DNA of 64,000 nucleotides from Bin95 sp965220855 (GTDB taxonomy: Bacteria; Pseudomonadota; Alphaproteobacteria; Bin95), in NCBI GenBank assembly GCA_965220855.1, contig CBDCQY010000001.1, positions 992,001-1,056,000 on the forward strand. The letters run 5' to 3'. Each line of letters opens with the position of its first letter. Position 1 is the stretch's first letter. The notes under the pieces were generated by a model, which saw only the letters and a program-made list of their open reading frames with translations, did not search any database and was not told the origin of the DNA. The position numbers were made by a program, and so were the translations under genes. Below are positions 17,431-26,000 of this stretch, in pieces.

Positions 17431-17814
17431 ATGCATAGCGGGGCGTTGACCGACGAGCAGTGGCAGCGGGTGAAACCGCTTCTGCCGGGCAAGGAAGGCG
17501 ATCGCGGACGAACGGCGGCGGATAACCGACTGTTCCTCGAGGCCGTGTTCTGGATGGCGCGCACCGGCGCGCCATGGCGGAACCTGGATACGCGATTCGG
17601 CAAGTGGAACTCGGTCTATCAGCGCTGCCGGCGCTGGGGACGCAAGGGGGTGTTCGAGGAGGTGTTCGAGGTGCTCTCCGAGTATCCGGACTTCGACTAC
17701 ACCCTGGTCGATGGAAGCATCGTGCCTCGCCACCCTGAGGGCGGCCGGGCGAAGGCGGGGCTTCTGGTGCGCCCGACGCCGGAAGATGCGGCGCAGGCGA
17801 GCGCGGCGGGCTAG
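17431..17814 (+). pseudogene. IS5-family transposase remnant (N-terminal part)
   Basis: The start MHSGALTDEQWQRVKPLLPG and the block FWMARTGAPWRNLD match the N-terminal insertion domain of IS5-family (IS427/IS1031-like) transposases. The reading frame follows the family as far as YTLVDGSIVPRHP, the first DDE aspartate region. It then departs into GGRAKAGLLVRPTPEDAAQA, which is not transposase, and stops. The rest of the catalytic domain is missing. The stop overlaps the end of the converging CoA-transferase gene, so the break point lies at that gene's 3' edge. The product should be inactive. Confidence 0.85.
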
Positions 17815-19055
17815 ACGACGCCGTCTCGCCTGAGCCCGGCGATGTCGTCGGGCGCGTAGCCGATTTCGGCCAGCACCTCGTCGGTGTGCTCGCCCAGCAG
17901 GGGCGGCGGGCGGTCTGCGCCGCGCGCGCTCTCCGTGCTGTGGAAGGCCAGATCGACATGGACGCCCTCGCCGCCGAGGACCGCCTGGCGGGCGAGCGGG
18001 CGGAAGGCGCCGCGATGCGCCAGCTGCTCGTCGGCCAGCACCTGCGGCACGCTCGCCACGCGCGCCGCCGGAACCCCGGCGGCCGCCAGGCGCGCCTCCC
18101 AGACGCCGGCGTCGGCCGTGGCCAGCGCGGCGCGGAGTTCCGCGCGCAGCGCATCCGCGTGGGCGATCCGGTCGGCGACAGTGGCGAAGCGCGGATCGTC
18201 GCAGAGCTCGGCCCGTCCGAGCGCCGTCGCCAGGGGGCGGAACTGCCCCTCGGTCGGCGCGGCGATCATCACGAAGCCGTCGGCGGTCGGGAAGCAGTCG
18301 GAGGTCGGGTTGCCGGTCTGCGTGCGGTTGCCGGCGAGCGTCGGTTCCTGGCCGTTCACCTGCCAGAAGGCGAGCGTCGGCGCCATGATGCCGACCGCCG
18401 TGTCCAGCATGGAGAGGTCGAGATGGTCGCCCTCGCCGGTGCGTTCGCGGCGATAGAGCGCAGTCATGACGGCGAAGCAGGCCTGGGTCGCGGTGGCCAT
18501 GTCGGTCAGCCAGTAGCCGGTCTTGAGCGGCCCGGTCTCCGGCAGGCCGGTGACCGCCATCATGCCGGAGGCCGCCTGGATCGCCGGATCGTAGGCGGCG
18601 GCGGGCGCGCGCGGGCCGGTCTGGCCGTAGCCGGAGATGGAGCAGTAGATCAGGCGCGGGTTCGCCCGGCGGAGCGCCTCGGGCCCGAAGCCCATGCGCT
18701 CCATGCCGCCCGCCTTGAAGTTCTGCACCAGCACATCCGCCGAGGCCGCCAGGCGGCGCACGATCTCGCCGGCGCGCGGATGCTTCAGGTCCAGACCGAG
18801 CGAGCGCTTGCCGGTATTGACCGAGAGAAAGAGCGTCGAGAGGCGGTGCGCCAGCAGCTCGGGGTCGGTGGCCGGGCCGAGCTCGCGGCCCTGGTCGCCC
18901 GCCACCGGATGCTCGACCTTGATCACATCCGCCCCGAGCTGCGCCAGCTGCTGCGTGCAATAGGGGCCGGCCAGCACCTGGGTGAAATCGACGATCCGGA
19001 TGCCTTCCAGCGGCCGCGCGCCGGCGGCGCGCCCCGCCTCTTCCCTCTCGGCCAT
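17811..19055 (-). CDS. Class III CoA-transferase (CaiB/BaiF family)
   Basis: Moves CoA between carboxylic acids in the cytoplasm. The 414 residues start RIVDFTQVLAGPYCTQ, the family N-terminus, and include the nucleophile Asp156 in AYDPAIQAASGMM. The RPPPLLGEHTDEVLAEIGY block lies near the end. The chosen ATG follows a strong GGGAGGGAC; an earlier in-frame start is less likely. It is divergent from a ureohydrolase gene over a 97-base region with repeated ATCGGA half-sites. A paralogue lies at 29632-30837. Substrates are unknown; formyl-CoA, succinyl-CoA and carnitine relatives all share these motifs. Confidence 0.93.
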   Translation of the reverse strand: MAEREEAGRAAGARPLEGIRIVDFTQVLAGPYCTQQLAQLGADVIKVEHPVAGDQGRELGPATDPELLAHRLSTLFLSVNTGKRSLGLDLKHPRAGEIVRRLAASADVLVQNFKAGGMERMGFGPEALRRANPRLIYCSISGYGQTGPRAPAAAYDPAIQAASGMMAVTGLPETGPLKTGYWLTDMATATQACFAVMTALYRRERTGEGDHLDLSMLDTAVGIMAPTLAFWQVNGQEPTLAGNRTQTGNPTSDCFPTADGFVMIAAPTEGQFRPLATALGRAELCDDPRFATVADRIAHADALRAELRAALATADAGVWEARLAAAGVPAARVASVPQVLADEQLAHRGAFRPLARQAVLGGEGVHVDLAFHSTESARGADRPPPLLGEHTDEVLAEIGYAPDDIAGLRRDGVV

Positions 19056-19080
19056 GCCGTCCCTCCCCGTCTGCCGCAAA

Positions 19081-19110
19081 TCCGATACGCAATCGGACGG
19101 ATAATCGGAT
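19081..19110. promoter_or_regulatory. Possible operator: clustered ATCGGA half-sites in a divergent promoter
   Basis: TCCGAT at 19081-19086 and ATCGGA at 19092-19097 form a perfect inverted repeat with a 5-base spacer. A second ATCGGA follows at 19104-19109, twelve bases on in the same orientation. The cluster lies midway between the start of the CoA-transferase (leftward) and the ureohydrolase (rightward). A shared regulator of both units is plausible but not identified; no regulator gene is adjacent. Confidence 0.45.
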
Positions 19111-19152
19111 AGATATAGCCCTTCCGGCCCAGACTGCGGAGAGTGTCCCGAG

Positions 19153-20118
19153 GTGAGCAGCGATCCCCAGACCCGCCCGCGCTATGTCGGCCTGCCGACC
19201 TTCATGCGCCTGCCCTACGCCGAGGACTGGCGGGGCGCCGATATCGTCATCGTCGGCGTGCCCTACGATGGCGGGGTGACCAACCGACCGGGCGCGCGCC
19301 ACGGGCCGCGCGCGGTGCGCGACCTCTCCAGCATGATCCGCAAGGTGAACCAGGCGACCGGCGCGGCGCCCTTCGACGAGGCGACGGTCGTCGATGGCGG
19401 CGATATCTGGGCCGAGCGGCCCTTCCGCCTGGAAGACGCCCATGTCGAGATCGAGGCCGGCTTCCGGCGGCTGCGCGAGTCCGGGGCGGTCCCGCTCGCC
19501 GTCGGCGGCGACCATTCGATCAGCCTGCCGGCCTTCCGCGCGCTCTTCGGCGGCGGCCCCCCGGTCGGCATGGTGCATATCGACGCGCATTGCGACACCG
19601 GCGACGACTATCTGGGCTCGCGCTTCCACCATGGCGCGCCCTTCCGCCGGGCGGTCGAGGAGGGCCTGCTGGACCCCGGCCGCACGGTGCAGATCGGCAT
19701 TCGCGGCTCGCTGTTCGACCCCGACATGTGGCGCTTCAGCTACGAGTCGGGCATGCGCGTCCTGCCGATGGAGGAGGTCCACGAGATCGGGCCGAAGGAG
19801 GTCGCGCGCATCGCCCGCGAGACCGTCGGCGGAGGGCCGGCCTATCTCTCCTTCGATATCGACAGCCTCGACCCCGCCTTCGCGCCCGGCACCGGCACGC
19901 CCGAGGTCGGCGGCTTCAGCACGGCCGAGGCGCTCGCCCTCCTGCGCGGCCTCGCCGGCGTCGATTTCGTCGCGGGCGACCTGGTCGAGGTGGCGCCGCC
20001 CTTCGACTCCGCCGGCGTCACGGCCCTGGCCGGGGCTAATATTCTCTTCGAGATGCTCTGCCTGTTCGCCGGCGCGCTCGCCCGCCGGCGCGCCAACGGC
20101 CAGGCGCGGCGGCCGTGA
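19153..20118 (+). CDS. Ureohydrolase (agmatinase/guanidinobutyrase-like)
   Basis: Mn-dependent hydrolase that releases urea from a guanidino compound. The 321 residues carry all metal ligands: His121 in GGDHS, Asp144, His146 and Asp148 in HIDAHCDT, and Asp235/Asp237 in SFDIDSLDPAF. The opening GLPTFMRLPYAEDWRGADI fits the guanidinobutyrase/guanidinopropionase branch more than plain SpeB, but the exact substrate cannot be read. It begins at GTG, and its end overlaps the SDR gene by four bases, so they form an operon. The upstream region is shared with a divergent CoA-transferase. Confidence 0.9.
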   Translation: MSSDPQTRPRYVGLPTFMRLPYAEDWRGADIVIVGVPYDGGVTNRPGARHGPRAVRDLSSMIRKVNQATGAAPFDEATVVDGGDIWAERPFRLEDAHVEIEAGFRRLRESGAVPLAVGGDHSISLPAFRALFGGGPPVGMVHIDAHCDTGDDYLGSRFHHGAPFRRAVEEGLLDPGRTVQIGIRGSLFDPDMWRFSYESGMRVLPMEEVHEIGPKEVARIARETVGGGPAYLSFDIDSLDPAFAPGTGTPEVGGFSTAEALALLRGLAGVDFVAGDLVEVAPPFDSAGVTALAGANILFEMLCLFAGALARRRANGQARRP

Positions 20119-20882
20119 AGCCGAGGGAGTTCGAGGGCCGCACCGCGCTGGTGACCGGCGGCTCGCGCGGCATCGGGCGGGCGATCTGCCTGCAGCTGGC
20201 GCGGCTCGGCGCGTGGGTCGCGGTCAATCACTCGTCGAGCGCGGAGGCCGCTGAAGAGACGCTGCGGCAGATCGAAGCGGCAGGCGGCGCGGGCGGCGTC
20301 TTCCGGGCCGATGTCTCCTCCTGGGAGGCGGTCGGGGCGATGTTCGACGCCATCGAGGCCGCGCGCGGGCCGGTCGATCTGCTGGTGACCAATGCCGGCA
20401 CGGCCTCCTTCCGGGACGATGTCGAGATGCCGCCGGAGCTCTGGCGGCGCATCCTCGCGGTCAATCTCGACGGCAGCTTCCACTGCGTCTGGCGGGCGAA
20501 GGAGGCCATGCTGGCGCGCGGCGACGGGCGCATCGTGTGCATTTCCTCGGTCAACGGGATCGCCGCGAGCCGCATGCGCCGCGACCGGCTGATCGCCTAC
20601 GGGACGTCCAAGTCGGCGGTGATCGGCTTCACCCGCAATTGCGCCGCCGCCTTCGGGCCGGCGATCCGGGTGAACTGCGTCGCGCCGGGCCTGATCGACA
20701 CCGAAATGACCGCCGACATGCCGGACGAAATGCGCCGGCGGATCGTCGCCGAGACGCCGGCCGGGCGCACCGGCGCGCCGGAGGATGTGGCGGAACTCAC
20801 CTGCTTCCTGCTGAGCGACGCCGCGAGCTTCATCACCGGCCAGACCTGCGTGGCCTCGGGCGGGCTGGTGACGCTGCCCTGA
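20115..20882 (+). CDS. Short-chain dehydrogenase/reductase (FabG-like)
   Basis: NAD(P)-dependent oxidoreductase of 255 residues. The cofactor motif is TGGSRGIG (14-21), NAG lies at 93-95, and the catalytic Ser (144/145), Tyr162 and Lys166 (YGTSK) are in place. The C-terminal FITGQTCVASGG is typical of FabG-like enzymes. It starts with a GTG overlapping the ureohydrolase stop, suggesting a role in the same pathway, perhaps oxidation or reduction of a product of guanidino-compound breakdown. The substrate is unknown. Confidence 0.9.
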   Translation: MKPREFEGRTALVTGGSRGIGRAICLQLARLGAWVAVNHSSSAEAAEETLRQIEAAGGAGGVFRADVSSWEAVGAMFDAIEAARGPVDLLVTNAGTASFRDDVEMPPELWRRILAVNLDGSFHCVWRAKEAMLARGDGRIVCISSVNGIAASRMRRDRLIAYGTSKSAVIGFTRNCAAAFGPAIRVNCVAPGLIDTEMTADMPDEMRRRIVAETPAGRTGAPEDVAELTCFLLSDAASFITGQTCVASGGLVTLP

Positions 20883-20892
20883 GCGCCGGGCG

Positions 20893-21111
20893 TCAGCCGG
20901 GGCCGTCTGCGGCCTCGCGCGCGGCCAGCAGCGCCAGCAGGTCCGCCTCGGCCAGTCCGTCCTCCATCGCCGCCACCAGCACCGCCTCGGCGGAGTAGTT
21001 GTCCGCCATGTCGGCAAGCCGCGCGCGGAGCGCCGGCGCAAGCGCGTCATAGGCCGCCATGTCGGCCGCCGCCGTGGTGGCGACGCCCGCAGCGTGGCGG
21101 TTGGCGCTCAC
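20893..21111 (-). CDS. Small hypothetical protein coupled to the sulfurtransferase
   Basis: A 72-residue, Ala-rich, probably all-helical protein with no recognised family. Its GTG start overlaps the stop of the sulfurtransferase gene (GTGA), which is good evidence that it is a real, translationally coupled gene rather than a chance frame. It is acidic overall (AVLVAAMEDGLAEADLL) and has no signal peptide or membrane helix. It converges on the SDR gene with about ten bases between the stops. A role accompanying sulfur transfer is only inferred from position. Confidence 0.6.
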   Translation of the reverse strand: MSANRHAAGVATTAAADMAAYDALAPALRARLADMADNYSAEAVLVAAMEDGLAEADLLALLAAREAADGPG

Positions 21112-21959
21112 CCGGTCTCCATCGGCAGGTCGGGGTCGCGCGCCCAGGCCTGGAGCGAGTCGTCATAGACGGCCACATCCCGCTGGCCCAGCAGATGGAG
21201 CGCCATCGCGCCCAGGCTGGCGGCGATGCCGCCGCCGCAATAGGTCACCACGCGGTCGGCCTCGAGCGCGCCCGCCTGCGCGAACTTCTCGCGGATCGCC
21301 GCCATGGGCAGCAGGGTCCCGGTCGCCGGATCGACCAGCGCCTGGCTCGGCACATTGACGCTGCCGGCGATGCGGCCGGGCCGGCCGTAATGCTGGCCGC
21401 CGCCGGCATGCTGCTCGGCGGAGAGCGAGTTCAGCACCACCGCGCCCGGATCGGCGAGCGCCGCCTCGACCTCCGCCCGGCCGACGAAAAAGCCGGGCCG
21501 CCGCCTGGCCTCGAACACCGCCGGGACCGGTTCTTCCGCGCCCGTCGCCACCGGGCGGCCCTCGGCCAGCCATTTGGCCCAGCCCCCGTCCAGCACCGCC
21601 GCCCGGTCGTGGCCGAACGCCTTGAGCATCCACCAGAGGCGGGGCGCCCAGTGCGGCGAGCCGGCGCTGTAGATCACCACCGCGCTGGCATTGGAGACGC
21701 CGAGCCGGCCCATGGCCGCGCCGAAGCGCGCCGCGTCCGGCAGGGTAAAGCGCAGCCGGCTCTCCGGGTCGGAGAGATCGGTAATGAGATCGGCGAAGAC
21801 CGCGCCCGGCGCGTGCCCTTCCAGATAGTCCGCGCGCCCGCTTTCGGCGCGCATGCCGCCGCCGGCGAGCGGGTGCAAATGGACGGTGGCGTCGAGGATG
21901 CGGAGCGCCGGATCCTCCAGGCGCTCCGCCAGCCATTCTGTCGAGACGAACGCTTCCAT
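21108..21959 (-). CDS. sseA: Rhodanese-type sulfurtransferase (3-mercaptopyruvate/thiosulfate)
   Basis: Two-domain rhodanese of 283 residues that would transfer sulfane sulfur to thiols or cyanide. The catalytic Cys241 lies in the second domain in the loop CGGGIAA, closer to the mercaptopyruvate type (CG-G) than to thiosulfate enzymes. The first domain has the usual WLAERL opening and VLDGGWAKWL. One oddity: the second-domain stretch that usually reads D-A-R is LNSLSAEQH here, so the conserved Asp/Arg pair is missing. It starts only 12 bases from the divergent DMT permease start and is followed by the overlapping small gene. Confidence 0.87.
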   Translation of the reverse strand: MEAFVSTEWLAERLEDPALRILDATVHLHPLAGGGMRAESGRADYLEGHAPGAVFADLITDLSDPESRLRFTLPDAARFGAAMGRLGVSNASAVVIYSAGSPHWAPRLWWMLKAFGHDRAAVLDGGWAKWLAEGRPVATGAEEPVPAVFEARRRPGFFVGRAEVEAALADPGAVVLNSLSAEQHAGGGQHYGRPGRIAGSVNVPSQALVDPATGTLLPMAAIREKFAQAGALEADRVVTYCGGGIAASLGAMALHLLGQRDVAVYDDSLQAWARDPDLPMETG

Positions 21960-21971
21960 GGAGGCTAGTCT

Positions 21972-22853
21972 ATGGCCTCCGGCGGCGGGAACAAGCGGCA
22001 AGTGGACAGCGACGCGCGGCGCGGCGCGCTCTATATGGTGCTCAGCACCATTGTGCTCACGACACAGGACGCCATCACCAAATGGCTGACGGCCGACTAC
22101 CATTCCGGCGAGGTGCTGTTCTACCGCACCATCTTCGGCATGGCCGTGGTGGCCTGGCTGGTCCGGCAGGGCGGCGGCTGGGGGCTGTTGCGCCCGCGCG
22201 CGCCGCGCCTCACGCTCACGCGCGGCGTGCTGGCGCTGGCCTGCAGCCTGGCGATCGTCATGTCCTGGGCGCTGCTGCCGCTGGCCGACGCCATGGCGGT
22301 GGTGTTCGTCAGCCCCGTCATCCTGACCGCGCTCTCGGCGCTGGTGCTGCGCGAGCGGGTGGGGGTGCGCGGCTGGGCGGCGGTGCTGATCGGCTTTCTG
22401 GGCGTGCTGGTGATGATGCGGCCGGGCTCGACCGCCTTTCAGTGGGCGGTCGCCGTGCCGATCGCGGCGGCCTTCCTCGCCGCCAGCCGCGACGTGGTGA
22501 CGCGCCAGCTGGGGCCGCTGGAATCGCCGACCACGGTGCTGGTCTATAGCCAGGGGCTGTCGCTGGTCGGCGCGGGGCTGACGCTCTTCTGGGAGGCGCA
22601 CTGGCCCGGCTGGTTCGACTGGCTGCTGTTCGCCGCCGCCGGCGTGCTGGCCGGCATCGCGCATTATCTGATCATCGCGTCCTTCAAGCTCGCGCCGGCC
22701 TCGCTGATTTCGCCGCTGCGCTATCTCTCCATCGTCTGGGCGGTCGGTTTCGGCTGGTGGCTCTGGGGCGATCTGCCGGATCTCTGGATGGCTTCCGGCG
22801 GCGTTCTGGTGATCGCCGCCGCCCTGCTGACCACGCGGCCGGGGAGAAGTTGA
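21972..22853 (+). CDS. DMT-superfamily (EamA) permease
   Basis: Inner-membrane transporter of 293 residues with two EamA repeats of five helices each. The helices begin after a polar lead (MASGGGNKRQVDSDARRG), with landmarks such as VFVSPVILTALSALVLRE in repeat one and ISPLRYLSIVWAV in repeat two. This class exports metabolites or drugs. The start lies 12 bases from the divergent sulfurtransferase start; an internal ATG 21 codons later would leave more room for promoters and still precede the first helix. Downstream is a large AT-rich palindrome. Confidence 0.88.
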   Translation: MASGGGNKRQVDSDARRGALYMVLSTIVLTTQDAITKWLTADYHSGEVLFYRTIFGMAVVAWLVRQGGGWGLLRPRAPRLTLTRGVLALACSLAIVMSWALLPLADAMAVVFVSPVILTALSALVLRERVGVRGWAAVLIGFLGVLVMMRPGSTAFQWAVAVPIAAAFLAASRDVVTRQLGPLESPTTVLVYSQGLSLVGAGLTLFWEAHWPGWFDWLLFAAAGVLAGIAHYLIIASFKLAPASLISPLRYLSIVWAVGFGWWLWGDLPDLWMASGGVLVIAAALLTTRPGRS

Positions 22854-22877
22854 CGCGGCCGGGACGTGTTATGACTC

Positions 22878-22911
22878 GAAACATCGCATGAAATTAATCA
22901 TGTGATGTTTC
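22878..22911. promoter_or_regulatory. Large AT-rich inverted repeat (terminator or operator)
   Basis: GAAACATCGCATGA (22878-22891) and TCATGTGATGTTTC (22898-22911) are inverted copies matching at 13 of 14 positions around the loop AATTAA, followed by AAAAAGTTT. It sits 25 bases after the permease stop and about 135 bases before the giant fibronectin-type gene. It could terminate the permease transcript or be an operator for the gene downstream; the downstream strand has A rather than T after the stem, so classic termination would act on the leftward strand. Confidence 0.55.
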
Positions 22912-23045
22912 AAAAAGTTTATGACTCCGAATTCTCCGAATTTCCGCGTCAGTTTGCCGCAAAGCAATGTAAATCGGCGCTTGACTCCGGGTCCGACCGT
23001 GCAGGAACCTGACGGCCAATCCGAATCTCGTCCCCGGAGGTCGCC

Positions 23046-26000
23046 ATGACTCTCGGCAGAAACTTTCAACACCGCATGTTCCGGCTTTGCCTGTCATTGG
23101 CCTCCATCGCCTTGATTGTCGGACCGATGACGGTCCGGGCGTCAGAGAATGTACAGAGCGAGCCACTGGGCGCCCCTTCGAATGTCAAGGTCGAGATATT
23201 GAACGTCATTCCGGAGAATCGCACACTGCCCCATCCTCTGGCCTTACAGGCGCACTGGACTCCGGCCCCGAATATCGCAAATCCGGGCGAGTCTCACTAT
23301 GAGATCGAGTTGCGGCTTCGCAACAATCCCGGCGGCCCATGGCGCTGGATCGCCGGTCCGTTTCGCGTCGGCGGCGATGGCAATCAACGGTTCTTCACCT
23401 GGTATGCCAACAATAACGGCTATGAGACGCAGGTGAGGATACGACTCGTCACTCCCGCGGGAAGGGGGGCGTGGACGTCGTCGAACCGGGTCCACCTCGA
23501 TGTTCCGCCGCCCGAACGCCCCGACAGCCCGACGGCGACGGCGCATGAGCGCTCGGTGACACTCAACTGGGACGCGCCGGCCGGCGGCGCGATGATCACC
23601 CGGTGGACGATGCGCTACGGCATCGATGGCGGCAACTGGAGGGAGCGCAACTACATTCCGGGCGACGCGCGCAGCTATACAGTGACCGGCCTCGAGGCCG
23701 GCGAGCAATATTACTTCGAGTGGGCGGCGGAGAATCCGGGCGGCGTCGGACCCTCGACCGGCTTCGTCAAGGCGACGCCGACCGCCATCCAGCGGCCCGG
23801 ACCGCCGGTGAACCCGACGGCGGAAGCGGACGAGACCTCGGTGACGCTGCGCTGGGAAGCGCCGACCAACACCGCCCATATCGACCGCTGGAACATGCGC
23901 TACGGCATAAACGGCCGCAACTGGAACGAGCGCAACTATATTCCCGGCGACGCGCGCGAATTCACGGTGCAAGGGCTCGAAGCCGGCAAGCGCTATTATT
24001 TCGAGTGGGCGGCGGAGAACGACGCCGGCCGGGGGTCGTCCTCCGGCTTCGTCAAGGCGACGCCCGAGATCCGCCTGCCGGGCCCGCCGGCCAACCCCAC
24101 GGCCGAGGCGGGCGAGACCTCGGTAACGCTGCGCTGGGAAGCGCCGGCCAACACCGCCCATATCGACCGCTGGAACATGCGCTACGGCATCGACGGCGGC
24201 AACTGGAACGAGAACAACATCATTCCCGGCGATGCGCGCGAATTCACGCTGACCGGGCTGGACTCGGGCGAGCAATATTATTTCGAGTGGGCGGCGGAGA
24301 ACAGCGCCGGCCGGGGCGCGTCTTCCGGCTTCGTCAAGGCCACGACCCTGCTGCCCTATCCGGAGATGATCTCCTCGATCAGGCGCACCGCCGGCGATGG
24401 CCGGATATTGCTGGAATGGGAGCATCCGCTGACACGGGATGTGACCCATTTCCGTATCTTTCACGCCAAGAACCTCAGCGCTTCCGGCCAGGACTACTTC
24501 ACCGATGTCCCGGCCGGCCCGGGCTTGGCGATGTCTCATCTGTTCACGGGTCTGGAGAACGGCCGGCGATATAATTTCTCCGTCGGCGCGGTGAACGCTC
24601 GCGGCAGGGGCGGCCTGTGGGCGATATACGCGAGACCGAAGCCGCTGGCGGCGCCGGGCGACGTGACGGTCGCGCTAGGCGATGGCGGGGTGAAACTCTC
24701 CTGGACTGCGCCGCCCGGAGGCAGCCATACCTACTGGGACTATCTGGGCAATAGCCATATCGTCCGCTATCAGCTGCGCCACAAGGTCGGGACCGCCTTC
24801 GACGCGGCCGATGAGGATCTCTGGGCCGACATCCCCGGCAGCGACGGCGACACGGACCGCTACACCGTGACCGGCCTCGCCGATGGCGAGTCCCATGTCT
24901 TCCAGCTGCGCGCAGTCAACCGTATCGGCCCCGGCCTGGCCTCGGCCCCGCAGACGGCGACGCCCGACATCCGTCTGCCCGACGCGCCGGTCGATGCCGT
25001 GCTCGAGGCCCGGGACGCGGCTATCCGGCTGCGCTGGAAGGCGCCTGCCAACACGACGCATATCGACAACTGGAACCTGCGCTACGGCATCGATGGCCAA
25101 AACTGGAACGAGAACTACATCATCCCCGGCGAATGGCGCGACTTCACGCTGACCGGGCTGAAGCCGGGGCGCGAATATGCTGTCGAATGGGCGGCGGTGA
25201 ACTCCGCCGGAACCGGCCCCTCGACCGGCATTCTCAAGGCGACGCCCCGGCTGCCCTATCCGGAGGCGCCCTCCTCGGTCAGGCGCACCACTGCCGACGG
25301 TCGGATATTGGTGGAGTGGACGCATCCGCTGAGATGGGATGTGACCCATTTCCGAATCCGTTTCGGCGGGGAGGAGCACAGCTTCGGCCCGTGGCGGTGG
25401 GTCGATATCCCGGCCGGCCCGGGCTTGCCGATGTCCCATCTGTTTACGGGCCTGAATAATGGCGAGAGTTATAACTTCATCGTCATCCCGGTGAACGCCC
25501 GGGGCGAGGGCCCGTTCTGGGCGCTGGGGGCGATCCCGAAGCCGCTGGCGGCGCCGGGCGACGTGACGGTCGCGCCGGGCGACGGCGAGGCGGAACTCTC
25601 CTGGACCGCGCCGCCGGGAACGCACGTGCCCGCGTGGGACTATCCGGGCAATGGCCATATCGTCCGCTATCAGCTGCGCTACAAGGCCGGGACCGCCTTC
25701 GATGCGGCCGATGAGGACCTCTGGGCCGACATTCCCGGCAGCAACGGCGACACGGCCCGCTACACCGTGACCGGCCTCGCCAATGACGAGGCTTATGTCT
25801 TCCAGATGCGCGCGGTCAACCGCATCGGCCCCGGCCTGGCCTCGGCCCCGCAGACGGCGACGCCCGAGCTCCGCCAGCCCGACGCGCCGGTCGATGCGGT
25901 GGCCGAGGCCCGGGACGCGGCCATCCGGCTGCGCTGGAAGGCGCCTGCCAACACGACGAATATCGATCGCTGGACGCTGCGCATGAGCGCGGGCGACGAT

